A stretch of DNA of 61,886 nt from Muribaculaceae bacterium. GTDB taxonomy: Bacteria > Bacteroidota > Bacteroidia > Bacteroidales > Muribaculaceae. Positions 28,414 through 37,641 of the stretch are shown one piece after another. The notes under the pieces were generated by a model. The model searched no databases. It was not told the DNA's origin and saw nothing but the letters and a program-made list of their open reading frames with translations. A program made the translations under genes and the position numbers. The stretch's first letter is position 1. Every line of letters starts with the position of its first letter. The stretch is taken from contig JAIDKG010000062.1 of NCBI GenBank assembly GCA_029051525.1, positions 1-61,886 of the forward strand, given 5' to 3'.

Positions 28414-29367
28414 ATGAAAAAATTCACATGTGTGGCCGACATAGGCCCTCTCGACCTGGCAGTGGCCGAGGCTATGCGCATCAAGGCCGACCGCTTCGCA
28501 TGGAGCGACCTGGGGCGCAACAAGACCCTTCTTATGCTCTTTTTCAATTCCTCGCTACGCACCCGCCTCTCCACCCAGAAGGCAGCCATGAATCTGGGCA
28601 TGAATGTGATGGTGCTCGATGTGACCCAGGGTGCCTGGAAACTCGAGACCGAGCGCGGCGTGGTGATGGATGGCGACAAAGCCGAACATCTGCTCGAGGC
28701 TATCCCGGTGATGGCATCTTACTGCGATATGATCGGAGTGCGCGCTTTCGCGGGTCTGACAAATCGTGAGGAGGATTATAAGGAGGTGGTGATCGGGCAG
28801 TTTCTGAAGTATGCCGGTTGTCCGGTGTTCAGCATGGAGGCGGCCACCCGCCATCCGCTGCAGAGTTATGCCGATCTGATCACCATCGAGGAGTTCAAGA
28901 CCAAGCCGCGCCCCAAAGTGGTGCTCACCTGGGCGCCGCATCCGCGTGCACTGCCGCAGGCTGTGCCCAATTCCTTTGCCGAGTGGATGAATGCCACCGA
29001 CTATGATTTCGTGATCACTCACCCCGAAGGCTATGAGCTGGCTCCCGAATTTGTGGGCGATGCCCGCGTGGAGTATGACCAGCGCAAGGCTTTCGAGGGG
29101 GCCGACTTCATATACGCCAAAAACTGGTCGGCCTATTCGGGTGATAACTATGGCAAGGTGCTCAGTATGGATCGCGACTGGATGGTAGACAGTGCCAAGA
29201 TGGCGCTCACCGACAATGCCCGCTTCATGCACTGCCTGCCGGTGCGACGCAATATGATTGTGACCGATGAGGTGATTGAGTCCGAGCGCAGCATCGTGAT
29301 ACCCGAAGCGGCCAATCGTGAGATCTCGGCTCAGGCTGTAATCAAGCGACTTCTGGAATCTATCTGA
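28414..29367 (+). CDS. argF': N-succinylornithine carbamoyltransferase (ArgF')
   Basis: This 317-residue transcarbamylase closely follows the Bacteroides fragilis SOTCase pattern. It has the carbamoyl-phosphate motif FFNSSLRTRLSTQKAAMN at about 43-60, the EAATRHPLQSYADLITIEE block, HPEGYEL, and FMHCLPVRRN near the C-terminus. The residue known to set specificity (Pro90 in B. fragilis SOTCase, Glu92 in the acetylornithine enzyme) is Ala90 here, in MDGDKAEH. Loss of Glu at this position is compatible with succinylornithine, and the Ala variant is notable. It is 17 bp downstream of argD. Confidence 0.9.
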   Translation: MKKFTCVADIGPLDLAVAEAMRIKADRFAWSDLGRNKTLLMLFFNSSLRTRLSTQKAAMNLGMNVMVLDVTQGAWKLETERGVVMDGDKAEHLLEAIPVMASYCDMIGVRAFAGLTNREEDYKEVVIGQFLKYAGCPVFSMEAATRHPLQSYADLITIEEFKTKPRPKVVLTWAPHPRALPQAVPNSFAEWMNATDYDFVITHPEGYELAPEFVGDARVEYDQRKAFEGADFIYAKNWSAYSGDNYGKVLSMDRDWMVDSAKMALTDNARFMHCLPVRRNMIVTDEVIESERSIVIPEAANREISAQAVIKRLLESI

Positions 29368-29374
29368 CACTTAT

Positions 29375-30178
29375 ATGAAGGATATAATCAATATCGTAAA
29401 GATAGGTGGCAATGTGATTGACTCCCCCGAGGCTCTGGAACAATTCCTCACACAGTTGGCCGCCATGGAGGGGAGGAAAATCCTCGTGCACGGCGGTGGC
29501 AAGGAGGCTTCGCGTCTGAGCCGCTCCATGGGTATCGAGCCGGTGATGATCGAGGGGCGCAGGGTGACCGACCGCGCCACACTCGATCTGGTGACCATGG
29601 TATATGCCGGACTTATCAACAAGCGGATCGTGGCCCGGCTCCAGTCGCTGGGTTGCGATGCCGTGGGACTTACCGGCGCCGATGGCAATGCCATACCCGC
29701 CACGCGCCGCAGTGCGCTCCCCGTAGACTATGGCTATGTGGGGGATATCGATCCGAAGCAGGTGAATGCAGCGTGGGTGCTCTCGCTGGTAGGGGAGGGG
29801 AGAGTGCCGGTGTTCTGCGCGTTATGTCATGATGGGGCCGGCTCGATGCTGAATTGTAATGCCGATACGATTGCGGCCTCATTGGCCCGCGCGCTATGCG
29901 CCACCGAAAGGGTGCGACTCACGTATTGCTTCGAGAAACCGGGTGTGATGACCGATGTCAGCGATGATTCCACTGTGATTCCGCTGGTGACGGCGGCCGG
30001 TTTCGTGCGGCTGCGTCATGAGGGATTGGTGAGCAGCGGTATGATTCCGAAACTTCAGAATGCTCTCGATTCGGCGGCTGCCGGTGTGGAGGAGGTGCGC
30101 ATATGTCGTGCCGAGGATCTGCTCGGCACCGGAGGTACGGTAATAAGATATGATTCCGATGAAGCTGCAGCTCTCTGA
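29375..30178 (+). CDS. argB: N-acylglutamate kinase
   Basis: This 267-residue amino-acid kinase-fold enzyme phosphorylates N-acylglutamate (succinyl- or acetyl-). It shows the glycine-rich IVKIGGNVID and LVHGGGKEASRLSRSMGI motifs, GRRVTDRATLDLVTMVYAG, NCNADTIAASLARAL, and the SSGMIPKLQNAL block. No N-terminal extension of the arginine-sensing kind is present, so strong feedback inhibition is less likely. It starts 7 bp after argF' and overlaps argE by 29 bp. Confidence 0.94.
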   Translation: MKDIINIVKIGGNVIDSPEALEQFLTQLAAMEGRKILVHGGGKEASRLSRSMGIEPVMIEGRRVTDRATLDLVTMVYAGLINKRIVARLQSLGCDAVGLTGADGNAIPATRRSALPVDYGYVGDIDPKQVNAAWVLSLVGEGRVPVFCALCHDGAGSMLNCNADTIAASLARALCATERVRLTYCFEKPGVMTDVSDDSTVIPLVTAAGFVRLRHEGLVSSGMIPKLQNALDSAAAGVEEVRICRAEDLLGTGGTVIRYDSDEAAAL

Positions 30179-31280
30179 TCATGGAGTGGCTTCGCCGCAT
30201 CCTATGCTGGCCGAGGCGCTCGGGCATCTGGCTCGTGTGATCTCGATACCCTCCTTCTCGCGCGAGGAGGAGAGTGTGGCCGATGCATGGCAGGATTGGC
30301 TGGAGGGGCTGGGCATCTCTCCGGTGCGGCGCATTCATAATAATGTATATGCCGTGGCGGAGGATTTCTCACCGTCACGCCCCACGCTGATGCTCAATTC
30401 TCACCTCGACACGGTGCGCCCGGCGGCCTCCTACACCCGTGATCCCTTCACTCCCGCGCTCGAGGATGGCAGACTCTATGGATTGGGCAGCAACGATGCC
30501 GGAGCCTCCGGAGTGGCTCTTGCCCTCAGCTTCGCCGCGATGTGGCGCCGCCGCGACCTCCCCTTCAATCTAATATTTGCCATCACGGCTGCCGAGGAGG
30601 TGATGGGGGAGCATGGGATGCGGGCATTCCTGCCGCATCTTGCCGAGCGCGGGCTCTCACCCGATATGGTGATAGTGGGCGAACCCACCGGTATGCAGCC
30701 GGCAGTAGCCGAGCGTGGTCTGCTGGTGCTCGACTGTGTGGCACCGGGAGTGTCGGGCCATGCGGCGCGCCGTGAGGGTGTCAACGCCATATATCGCGCC
30801 ATCGAGGATATCGAACTGCTGCGCGGATTCGCCCCTGAGAGAGTGAGCCGTGTGCTTGGCCCGATCTGTGTGAATGTCACCATGATAGAGGCCGGAAGGC
30901 AACATAATGTGGTGCCCGACAGTTGCAGGTTTGTGGCCGATGTGCGCACCACCGATGCCTATACCAATGAGGCCACGGTGGAGTTGCTGCGCCGGTGTGT
31001 GCGCTGGAGCAGTGTCACGCCCCGCTCCACCCGGGTGCAGGCCTCGGTGCTCAGTGAAGAGCATCCGATGTGGCGGGGGGCAGTGGCATTGGGGAGAGAG
31101 CCCTTCGTGTCGCCCACCACATCGGATATGGCACTGATGCACGGCATCCCCTCGCTCAAGATAGGCCCGGGAGAGTCGGCCCGTTCGCATACGGCCGATG
31201 AGTATGTGCTCGCCCGGGAAATCAACGAGGCCCTGCATCTATATCCCCGCCTCATAGAGGCGATAGCACGAGCGCTCTAA
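30150..31280 (+). CDS. argE: M20-family N-acyl-citrulline/ornithine deacylase (ArgE-like)
   Basis: This 376-residue M20 metallopeptidase-fold deacylase has the metal ligands in NSHLDTV, GSNDAGAS and TAAEEV, a GEPTG motif and a C-terminal RSHTADEYV. In this cluster it should remove the acyl group from N-acylcitrulline after the ArgF' step, since argG and argH then complete the path. The succinyl preference is inferred. The first ATG (30150) overlaps argB by 29 bp; a second in-frame ATG lies at 30159. Confidence 0.9.
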   Translation: MIPMKLQLSDHGVASPHPMLAEALGHLARVISIPSFSREEESVADAWQDWLEGLGISPVRRIHNNVYAVAEDFSPSRPTLMLNSHLDTVRPAASYTRDPFTPALEDGRLYGLGSNDAGASGVALALSFAAMWRRRDLPFNLIFAITAAEEVMGEHGMRAFLPHLAERGLSPDMVIVGEPTGMQPAVAERGLLVLDCVAPGVSGHAARREGVNAIYRAIEDIELLRGFAPERVSRVLGPICVNVTMIEAGRQHNVVPDSCRFVADVRTTDAYTNEATVELLRRCVRWSSVTPRSTRVQASVLSEEHPMWRGAVALGREPFVSPTTSDMALMHGIPSLKIGPGESARSHTADEYVLAREINEALHLYPRLIEAIARAL

Positions 31281-31315
31281 AGATTTGAAATAACGTAACG
31301 AATAGATTAAGTAAA

Positions 31316-32623
31316 ATGGGAAAACAATTGTGGAATAAGGGGTTTGATCCGGATCAGAATATAGAGCGCTTCACCGTGGGCGACGACCGCCGGCTCGATC
31401 TGCAACTCGCCCGCTACGATGTGCAGGGCTCTATGGCGCATATCCGGATGCTGCGCAGCATCGGCCTTCTGGAGCAGGAGGAGCTGGATCAGCTCCTGCC
31501 GGCGCTGGAGGATATTCTGGCGCAGGTGGAGCGCGGGGAGTTTGTGATTGAAGCGGGGGTGGAGGATGTGCATTCGCAGGTGGAGCTGCTCCTCACTCAG
31601 AGATTGGGTGATGTGGGGAAGAAGATCCATTCCGGCAGATCGCGCAATGACCAGGTGCTCGTGGATCTAAAACTCTTCTTCCGCGACCAACTCAAGGAGA
31701 TAGCCGCAGCCGTAGGGGATCTCTTCGACCGCCTTCTGGAGCTCTCCGAGAAGTATCGCGCCACACTGATGCCCGGCTACACGCATCTGCAGGTGGCGAT
31801 GCCATCGTCGTTCGGTCTGTGGTTCGGGGCTTATGCCGAGTCGCTGAGCGATGATATGTTTCAGTTGCTGGCTGCCTATCATGTGGCCGATCAGAATCCT
31901 CTGGGTTCGGCGGCGGGTTATGGGTCGTCGTTTCCGCTGGATCGCGAGATGACTACGGAATTGCTCGGTTTTGCGCGCCCTCACTATAATGTGGTGGCAG
32001 CGCAGATGAGTCGCGGCAAGACCGAAAAGGCTGTGGCAGTGGCTATTGCGGCCATAGCATCGACGCTGGGGCATATGGCGATGGATGTGTGCATGTGGAT
32101 GTGTAGCAATTTCGGATTCGTGAGCTTCCCCGACAATCTCACCACCGGATCGAGCATCATGCCGCATAAGAAGAATCCCGATGTATTCGAGATAATGCGC
32201 GGCAAGTGCAACCGTCTTCAGGCTCTTCCCAACGAAATCGCCCTTCTCACAGCCAATCTTCCCCTCGGCTATAACCGCGACCTTCAGCTCATGAAGGATA
32301 TCCTCTTCCCCGCCTCCGGCCAGCTCATCGACTGCCTCGAGATGGCCACCTTCATGTTGGGCCACATCCGGGTGAGGGAGAATATTCTCGATGATCCGAA
32401 ATATGACTATATATTCACGGTAGAGGATGTGAATCGACTGGTGCTCTCGGGAGTGCCGTTTCGCGATGCCTACCGGCAGGTGGGAGAGGCAGTGCAGAGA
32501 GGGGATTACACGCCCTGTCGCGAAGTGCGCCACAGCCATGTGGGGAGCATCGGCAATCCGGCCAACGACCGGATCCGCGCCAAGATGCAGGCACTGCTCC
32601 GCGAGCTCGGCCATGGGGAATGA
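31316..32623 (+). CDS. argH: Argininosuccinate lyase
   Basis: This 435-residue member of the fumarase/aspartase superfamily cleaves argininosuccinate to arginine and fumarate. The signature GSSIMPHKKNPDVFEIMRGKCNRL, the VEDVHSQVELLLTQRLG helix and the KKIHSGRSRNDQV loop are intact. It is the last gene of the arginine block; the rpsH promoter starts about 100 bp after its stop. Confidence 0.95.
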   Translation: MGKQLWNKGFDPDQNIERFTVGDDRRLDLQLARYDVQGSMAHIRMLRSIGLLEQEELDQLLPALEDILAQVERGEFVIEAGVEDVHSQVELLLTQRLGDVGKKIHSGRSRNDQVLVDLKLFFRDQLKEIAAAVGDLFDRLLELSEKYRATLMPGYTHLQVAMPSSFGLWFGAYAESLSDDMFQLLAAYHVADQNPLGSAAGYGSSFPLDREMTTELLGFARPHYNVVAAQMSRGKTEKAVAVAIAAIASTLGHMAMDVCMWMCSNFGFVSFPDNLTTGSSIMPHKKNPDVFEIMRGKCNRLQALPNEIALLTANLPLGYNRDLQLMKDILFPASGQLIDCLEMATFMLGHIRVRENILDDPKYDYIFTVEDVNRLVLSGVPFRDAYRQVGEAVQRGDYTPCREVRHSHVGSIGNPANDRIRAKMQALLRELGHGE

Positions 32624-32720
32624 AATGCCTCGAAACGGCACCGAAGAGGGATAAAAATGTAGAAAAAGGAGAGCCGGTGGAGAAAAATCGGCTAAAAATC
32701 ACAGTTATAGTCCCTAAAAT

Positions 32721-32751
32721 TTTGATTTCTCGGAATTTCCGATTATCTTTG
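32721..32751 (+). promoter_or_regulatory. rpsH promoter
   Basis: TTTG (32721-32724), a 19-nt spacer, then TATCTTTG (32744-32751): a perfect consensus. It restarts the second half of the ribosomal cluster with a leader of about 100 nt. Confidence 0.82.
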
Positions 32752-32859
32752 CAGAGTTTTTGAGCTTATTGGCAGAGTAACGCCTGCCGATAGGCCCTTA
32801 AACATATGAGAGTATTAAATATTGTTCAGTATATCTGAATCAATTTAACAACCAAAACA

Positions 32860-33258
32860 ATGACAGATCCAATAGCAGATTATCTGACTAGATTGAGAAA
32901 CGCCATCCACGCCGGACATCGCGTGGTGGAGGTTCCCTCATCGAAGATGAAAAGGGAGATCACCAAGATCCTTTTCGACCAGGGTTACATCCTCAACTAC
33001 AAGTTTGAGGAGGGCCAGAATCCGCAGGGCACCATCAAGATCGCCCTCAAGTACGATCCCATCGACAAGGTAAGCGCGATTAAGAACCTGCATCGCGTAT
33101 CGCGTCCGGGCCTTCGCCAGTACACCGGCTATAAAGACATGCCCCGTGTGCTCAACGGTCTCGGTATCGCAATCCTCAGCACCTCACAGGGTGTAATGAC
33201 CAACAAGGAAGCCAAAGAGAAGAAAATCGGCGGCGAAGTTCTGTGTTACGTATATTAA
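32860..33258 (+). CDS. rpsH: 30S ribosomal protein uS8
   Basis: This 132-residue uS8 (MTDPIADYLTRLRNAIHAGHRVVEVPSSK) binds the central domain of 16S rRNA. In Escherichia coli S8 also represses the spc operon, so the leader between 32752 and 32859 is where a comparable site could lie. The C-terminal STSQGVMTNKEAKEKKIGGEVLCYVY is typical. Confidence 0.97.
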   Translation: MTDPIADYLTRLRNAIHAGHRVVEVPSSKMKREITKILFDQGYILNYKFEEGQNPQGTIKIALKYDPIDKVSAIKNLHRVSRPGLRQYTGYKDMPRVLNGLGIAILSTSQGVMTNKEAKEKKIGGEVLCYVY

Positions 33259-33260
33259 AA

Positions 33261-33268
33261 AAGGAGGT
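33261..33268 (+). promoter_or_regulatory. Perfect Shine-Dalgarno sequence before rplF
   Basis: AAGGAGGT lies 7 nt before the rplF ATG and is fully complementary to the anti-SD of 16S rRNA. Almost every other gene here has an A-rich, SD-free start, so this is an outlier. Confidence 0.8.
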
Positions 33269-33275
33269 ATCTGAT

Positions 33276-33830
33276 ATGTCAAGAATAGGTAAAGCCCCGA
33301 TTGAGATACCTGCCGGCGTGACAGTCCAGGTAAATGGCAACACAGTGGCAGTGAAAGGCCCCAAGGGTGAGCTGTCGCAGGAAATCAATCCCGATATCAA
33401 AGTAGCAGTAGAGGATGGCCACGTAGTGGTGACCCGTCCCGATGATGCCCGCGACCATCGCTCGATGCATGGTCTGTACCGCGCGCTGATCCACAACATG
33501 GTGGTAGGTGTATCGGAGGGCTATAAGAAGGAGATGGAGCTCGTAGGTGTAGGTTATCGCGCCACATCTACAGGTCAGGTCCTCGAGCTGGCACTCGGTT
33601 TCTCACACGCAATCTTCATCAAGCTCCCGAAGGAGATTAAGGTAGAGGCAAAGTCCGAGCGTAACAAAAACCCCCTTATCATCCTCGAGAGCGCCGACAA
33701 GCAGCTTCTGGGCCAGGTATGCGCCAAGATCCGCTCGCTGCGCAAGCCGGAGCCGTATAAGGGTAAGGGTATCAAGTTTGTAGGTGAGATTATCCGCCGC
33801 AAATCTGGTAAGTCAGCTAACGCGAAATAA
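33276..33830 (+). CDS. rplF: 50S ribosomal protein uL6
   Basis: This 184-residue uL6 (MSRIGKAPIEIPAGVTVQVNGNTV) lies near the GTPase-associated region. The C-terminal KPEPYKGKGIKFVGEIIRRKSGKSA is conserved. The start at 33276 is decided by the strong Shine-Dalgarno sequence; the open frame begins 11 codons earlier, overlapping rpsH. Confidence 0.98.
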   Translation: MSRIGKAPIEIPAGVTVQVNGNTVAVKGPKGELSQEINPDIKVAVEDGHVVVTRPDDARDHRSMHGLYRALIHNMVVGVSEGYKKEMELVGVGYRATSTGQVLELALGFSHAIFIKLPKEIKVEAKSERNKNPLIILESADKQLLGQVCAKIRSLRKPEPYKGKGIKFVGEIIRRKSGKSANAK

Positions 33831-33846
33831 TTAAAACAGCACAGAA

Positions 33847-34188
33847 ATGGTATCTAAGATAGATAGAAGAAATAAGATCAAGACCCGTATCCGCGGCAAA
33901 ATCTCCGGCACAGCCGAGCGTCCGCGCATGAGCGTATTCCGCTCCAACAAGGGCATCTATGTGCAGGTGATCGACGACCTGGCCGGTGTGACACTGGCAG
34001 CAGCCTCCTCGAAGGGTCTTGAGGGTGGCACAAAGATCGAAGTGGCAGCCAAGGTAGGCGCCGCCATCGCGCAGAAGGCAATGGAGAAGGGTATCACCAC
34101 AGTGGTATTCGACCGTAACGGCTACCTTTTCCACGGACGAGTAAAATCATTGGCCGACGCAGCCCGCGAGGCCGGTCTTAAATTTTAA
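33847..34188 (+). CDS. rplR: 50S ribosomal protein uL18
   Basis: This 113-residue uL18 binds 5S rRNA with uL5. The conserved [24 protein letters not shown] and [26 protein letters not shown] blocks are present. It sits 16 bp after rplF and 8 bp before rpsE. Confidence 0.97.
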   Translation: MVSKIDRRNKIKTRIRGKISGTAERPRMSVFRSNKGIYVQVIDDLAGVTLAAASSKGLEGGTKIEVAAKVGAAIAQKAMEKGITTVVFDRNGYLFHGRVKSLADAAREAGLKF

Positions 34189-34196
34189 AAGAAATC

Positions 34197-34715
34197 ATGG
34201 CTAAGATCAATAGAGTAAAATCCACAAATGATTTGGAATTGAAAGACCGTCTTGTGGCCATCAACCGCGTGACCAAAGTCACAAAGGGCGGACGTGCTTT
34301 CAGTTTTGCAGCCATCGTCGTAGTCGGCAACGAAGACGGTGTGATCGGCTGGGGCCTCGGTAAGGCCAATGAGGTGCAGGCAGCCATCGCCAAGGGCGTG
34401 GAGACTGCCAAGAAGAACCTTATCCGCGTGCCGGTGCACAAGGGTACAATTCCCCACGAGCAGAGCGCCAAGTTTGGCGGTTCTCGCATCTTCCTGAAGC
34501 CCGCATCCGAGGGTACCGGTGTTAAGGCCGGCGGCGCTATGCGTGCGGTTCTCGAGAGCGTAGGTATCACCGATGTGCTCGCCAAGTCGAAAGGCTCATC
34601 CAACCCCCACAACCTCGTGAAGGCTACAATTGCCGCACTCGGCGAGCTTCGTTCGCCCGCACAGGTGGCAGCCGCACGCGGCGTGTCGGTGGAGAAAGTG
34701 TTTAACGGCAAATAA
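34197..34715 (+). CDS. rpsE: 30S ribosomal protein uS5
   Basis: This 172-residue uS5 has the N-terminal double-stranded RNA-binding fold ([28 protein letters not shown]) and C-terminal domain ([31 protein letters not shown]). No change is evident in the spectinomycin-binding loop ([10 protein letters not shown]). Confidence 0.97.
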   Translation: MAKINRVKSTNDLELKDRLVAINRVTKVTKGGRAFSFAAIVVVGNEDGVIGWGLGKANEVQAAIAKGVETAKKNLIRVPVHKGTIPHEQSAKFGGSRIFLKPASEGTGVKAGGAMRAVLESVGITDVLAKSKGSSNPHNLVKATIAALGELRSPAQVAAARGVSVEKVFNGK

Positions 34716-34726
34716 GATTAGAGACA

Positions 34727-34906
34727 ATGGCACAGATAGCAATCAAACAGATCAAGAGCCGTATCAACTGCCCGGCTGTGCAGAAGCGCACACTCGACGC
34801 ACTCGGCCTGCACAAAATGAACCAGACAGTAGTGCACGAAGACAATGCCTCGATCCGTGGCATGATCAAGGCAGTGCATCACCTGGTAGAAGTGGCAACC
34901 CTCTAA
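34727..34906 (+). CDS. rpmD: 50S ribosomal protein uL30
   Basis: This short gene encodes 59 residues (MAQIAIKQIKSRINCPAVQK to HHLVEVATL), the bacterial uL30 fold with the LDALGLHKMNQTVVHEDNAS core. It lies 11 bp after rpsE and 22 bp before rplO, its normal place in the spc operon. Confidence 0.95.
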   Translation: MAQIAIKQIKSRINCPAVQKRTLDALGLHKMNQTVVHEDNASIRGMIKAVHHLVEVATL

Positions 34907-34928
34907 ACTCTTTAAATCCGCACTGAAA

Positions 34929-35375
34929 ATGGAACTTCATAATCTTCAACCCGCTCCTGGAAGCAACAAGAAAAACAAACGTGTGGGCCGCGGCCCGGGC
35001 AGTGGCTACGGTGGCACATCGACACGTGGTCACAAGGGTGCGAAATCTCGCTCCGGCTACAGCCGCAAGATTGGCTTCGAAGGTGGTCAGATGCCCCTTC
35101 AGCGCCGTGTGCCCAAGTTCGGCTTCAAGAATATCAACCGCAAGGAGTACAAAGCCATTAACCTTGACGCCCTCGAGGCGCTCGCAGCAGCCAAGAATCT
35201 TGAGAAGATCACAGTGGCCGACCTGCGCGCTGCCGGTCTGGTGTCAAAGAATTGCCTCGTGAAGGTGCTCGGCAATGGTGCTCTGACACGCAAAATTGAA
35301 GTCGAGGCCGATGCATTCTCTCAGAAAGCTGAGGAGGCAATCCAGGCAGCCGGCGGAAGCGTAATCAAAAAATAA
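34929..35375 (+). CDS. rplO: 50S ribosomal protein uL15
   Basis: This 148-residue uL15 starts MELHNLQPAPGSNKKNKRVGRGPGSGYGGTS and has the long Gly/Arg/Lys-rich N-terminal extension that threads into 23S rRNA, with a C-terminal globular domain (LRAAGLVSKNCLVKVLGNGALTRKI). It is followed by secY after 9 bp. Confidence 0.97.
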   Translation: MELHNLQPAPGSNKKNKRVGRGPGSGYGGTSTRGHKGAKSRSGYSRKIGFEGGQMPLQRRVPKFGFKNINRKEYKAINLDALEALAAAKNLEKITVADLRAAGLVSKNCLVKVLGNGALTRKIEVEADAFSQKAEEAIQAAGGSVIKK

Positions 35376-35384
35376 CGATTCAAA

Positions 35385-36722
35385 ATGGGATTTACTCAGA
35401 CAATAAAAAATATCTGGAGCGTAGACGACCTGCGCCAGCGCATCGGAGTGACGTTGCTGCTGGTGATCATCTATCGCTTCGGATGCTATGTAGTGCTACC
35501 GGGCATTAATCCCGACTCGCTGAGCGCACTGCAGAACTTCACTTCCGACGGTCTGATGCAGCTGCTCGACATGTTCTCGGGCGGTGCCTTCTCGCAGGCA
35601 TCTGTGTTTGCCCTCGGTATCATGCCCTACATCACGGCATCGATCGTGATCCAGCTTCTGGGCATGGTGCTTCCGGCCTTCCAGAAGATGCAGCGTGAGG
35701 GTGAGAGCGGCCGCATGAAGCTCAACCAGTATACCCGCTATCTCACAGTGTTCATCCTGATTCTTCAGGGTCCGGCCTATCTGATGAACCTGCAGTATCA
35801 GGTGCGTTCGGCCGGTGGCTATGTTGAGATGGGCTTCTGGACTGTGGCCTTCATGACGATTGTGCTCGCTGCCGGCTCCATGTTTATCATGTGGCTTGGT
35901 GAGCGTATCGACCAGAAGGGTGTGGGCAACGGCATTTCATTCATTATCCTTATCGGTATCATCGCGCGTCTGCCTGAGGCGTTCCTTCAGGAATTCACCG
36001 CTCGCCTGCTCAACTCGGCAGGAGGTGGCCTGGTGCTCTTCCTTGTGGAGATCGTGATACTGCTTGCCGTCATCGCAGGAGCAGTTCTGCTGGTGCAGGG
36101 CACTCGCAAGGTGCCCGTGCAGTACGCCAAGAAAGTGGTGGGCAACAAGCAATACGGCGGCGCACGTCAGTATATCCCGTTGAAAGTGAATGCCGCCGGT
36201 GTGATGCCGATCATCTTCGCTCAGGCCATCATGTTTATTCCGGTGACTCTGGCCGGTTTCTCGACCGACCATTCCGGACTTCTCGGCAGCCTGACCAATA
36301 TGTATGGCTGGACCTACAATATCATCTACTTCCTGATGATTGTGGCCTTCACATATTTCTATACTGCAATCACAGTGCGCCCGGCACAGATGGCAGAGGA
36401 TATGAAGCGCAACAACGGCTTCATCCCCGGCATCAAGCCCGGCAAGCCGACGGTGGAATATCTTGACTCCATCATGTCGCGCATCACACTGCCCGGCTCA
36501 ATCTTCCTGGGCATTGTGGCCATCATGCCGTCGATTGCATATGTATGCGGTCTGAACAGAAGCTTCGCCCAGTTCTTCGGCGGCACATCGCTGCTGATTC
36601 TGGTAGGTGTGATACTCGACACCCTGCGCATCATCGAGGGTCACCTCCTGATGCGTCACTACGACGGCCTGATGAAGGATGGCCGCATTCAGGGTCGCAC
36701 CACCGGCAACAGGGCATTCTAA
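35385..36722 (+). CDS. secY: Protein translocase subunit SecY
   Basis: This 445-residue inner-membrane channel protein shows about ten transmembrane helices. The plug/TM2 region (MFSGGAFSQASVFALGIMPYITASIVIQLL) and cytosolic loops with conserved Arg (LLRIIEGHLLMRHYDGLMK-like end) are typical. It is the only non-ribosomal membrane gene in the cluster and is directly followed by map. adk, which separates them in Escherichia coli-type and Firmicutes clusters, is absent. Confidence 0.98.
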   Translation: MGFTQTIKNIWSVDDLRQRIGVTLLLVIIYRFGCYVVLPGINPDSLSALQNFTSDGLMQLLDMFSGGAFSQASVFALGIMPYITASIVIQLLGMVLPAFQKMQREGESGRMKLNQYTRYLTVFILILQGPAYLMNLQYQVRSAGGYVEMGFWTVAFMTIVLAAGSMFIMWLGERIDQKGVGNGISFIILIGIIARLPEAFLQEFTARLLNSAGGGLVLFLVEIVILLAVIAGAVLLVQGTRKVPVQYAKKVVGNKQYGGARQYIPLKVNAAGVMPIIFAQAIMFIPVTLAGFSTDHSGLLGSLTNMYGWTYNIIYFLMIVAFTYFYTAITVRPAQMAEDMKRNNGFIPGIKPGKPTVEYLDSIMSRITLPGSIFLGIVAIMPSIAYVCGLNRSFAQFFGGTSLLILVGVILDTLRIIEGHLLMRHYDGLMKDGRIQGRTTGNRAF

Positions 36723-36764
36723 AAGCGTTTGCAACTGGTTAGCGCTAATCGTAAAAGAAAGAAA

Positions 36765-37598
36765 ATGATCTATCTCAAGACACCCGAAGAAATCGAACTC
36801 GTGCGCCGCGCATCAGATCTGGTGAGCCGCACTCTCGGTGAGGTGGCAAAGTGGGTAGCACCCGGTATCACCACCCAGCGTCTTGACACCATAGCACGTG
36901 AGTTTATCCTCGACAACGGGGGTAAGCCCGCTTGCTTGGGTTATGGCGGTTTCCCGGGTACGCTCTGTATTGAGGTCAACGAGACAGTGGTGCATGGGTT
37001 CCCCTCCGGCTATGTGCTCAGAGAGGGCGACATCATCGGCACCGACTGTGTCGTTGAGCTCGATGGCTATAACGGCGACAGCTGCTACACATTCGGCGTG
37101 GGGGAGATATCCCCCGAGGCGGCTCGGCTGCTGCGCGTCACCAAGGAATCGCTCTATCAGGGTATCGAGGCCGCCCGCGGCGGAAAGCGCGTGGGCGACA
37201 TCTCCAACGCCGTGCAGCGCTACTGCGAGCACGAGGGCTACAGTGTGGTCCGTGAGATGTGTGGCCATGGTATCGGCAAGAGCATGCATGAAGATCCCGA
37301 GGTGCCCAACTACGGGCGCCGTGGCACCGGCCCGGTGCTGAAGCCCAACATGATTATCTGCATCGAGCCGATGATCAATATGGGTAGCAAAAACATAGTC
37401 ATCGAGCGCGACGGCTGGCAGTGCCGCACCCGCGACCGCAAGCCCTCGGCCCACTTCGAGCACACGCTGCTCATCACCCCCGACGAGCCGGAGATTCTCA
37501 CCACATTCCGCTACATCGAGGAGGTCCTCGGCGAAAAGGATGTGACCCGCGGCATCCCCGGCACCGGTGAGGCGGCCGATAGAGAAGATTCGATCTGA
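36765..37598 (+). CDS. map: Methionine aminopeptidase, type I
   Basis: This 277-residue M24A enzyme removes N-terminal methionine. The metal ligands are readable: Asp in [19 protein letters not shown], His in [15 protein letters not shown], Glu in [11 protein letters not shown] and Glu in [13 protein letters not shown]-terminal extension ([25 protein letters not shown]) exceeds the usual length by about 20 residues. The ATG at 36765 is the family start. Confidence 0.96.
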   Translation: MIYLKTPEEIELVRRASDLVSRTLGEVAKWVAPGITTQRLDTIAREFILDNGGKPACLGYGGFPGTLCIEVNETVVHGFPSGYVLREGDIIGTDCVVELDGYNGDSCYTFGVGEISPEAARLLRVTKESLYQGIEAARGGKRVGDISNAVQRYCEHEGYSVVREMCGHGIGKSMHEDPEVPNYGRRGTGPVLKPNMIICIEPMINMGSKNIVIERDGWQCRTRDRKPSAHFEHTLLITPDEPEILTTFRYIEEVLGEKDVTRGIPGTGEAADREDSI

Positions 37599-37641
37599 CG
37601 AAGTAATTACCAACCTGATAACACTACGTAAAAAATACGAA

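Noticed and set aside
31667..32641. A 324-codon minus-strand open frame over argH
   Set aside because: Antisense to a well-supported argH with no recognisable family; typical shadow ORF of G/C-rich DNA.
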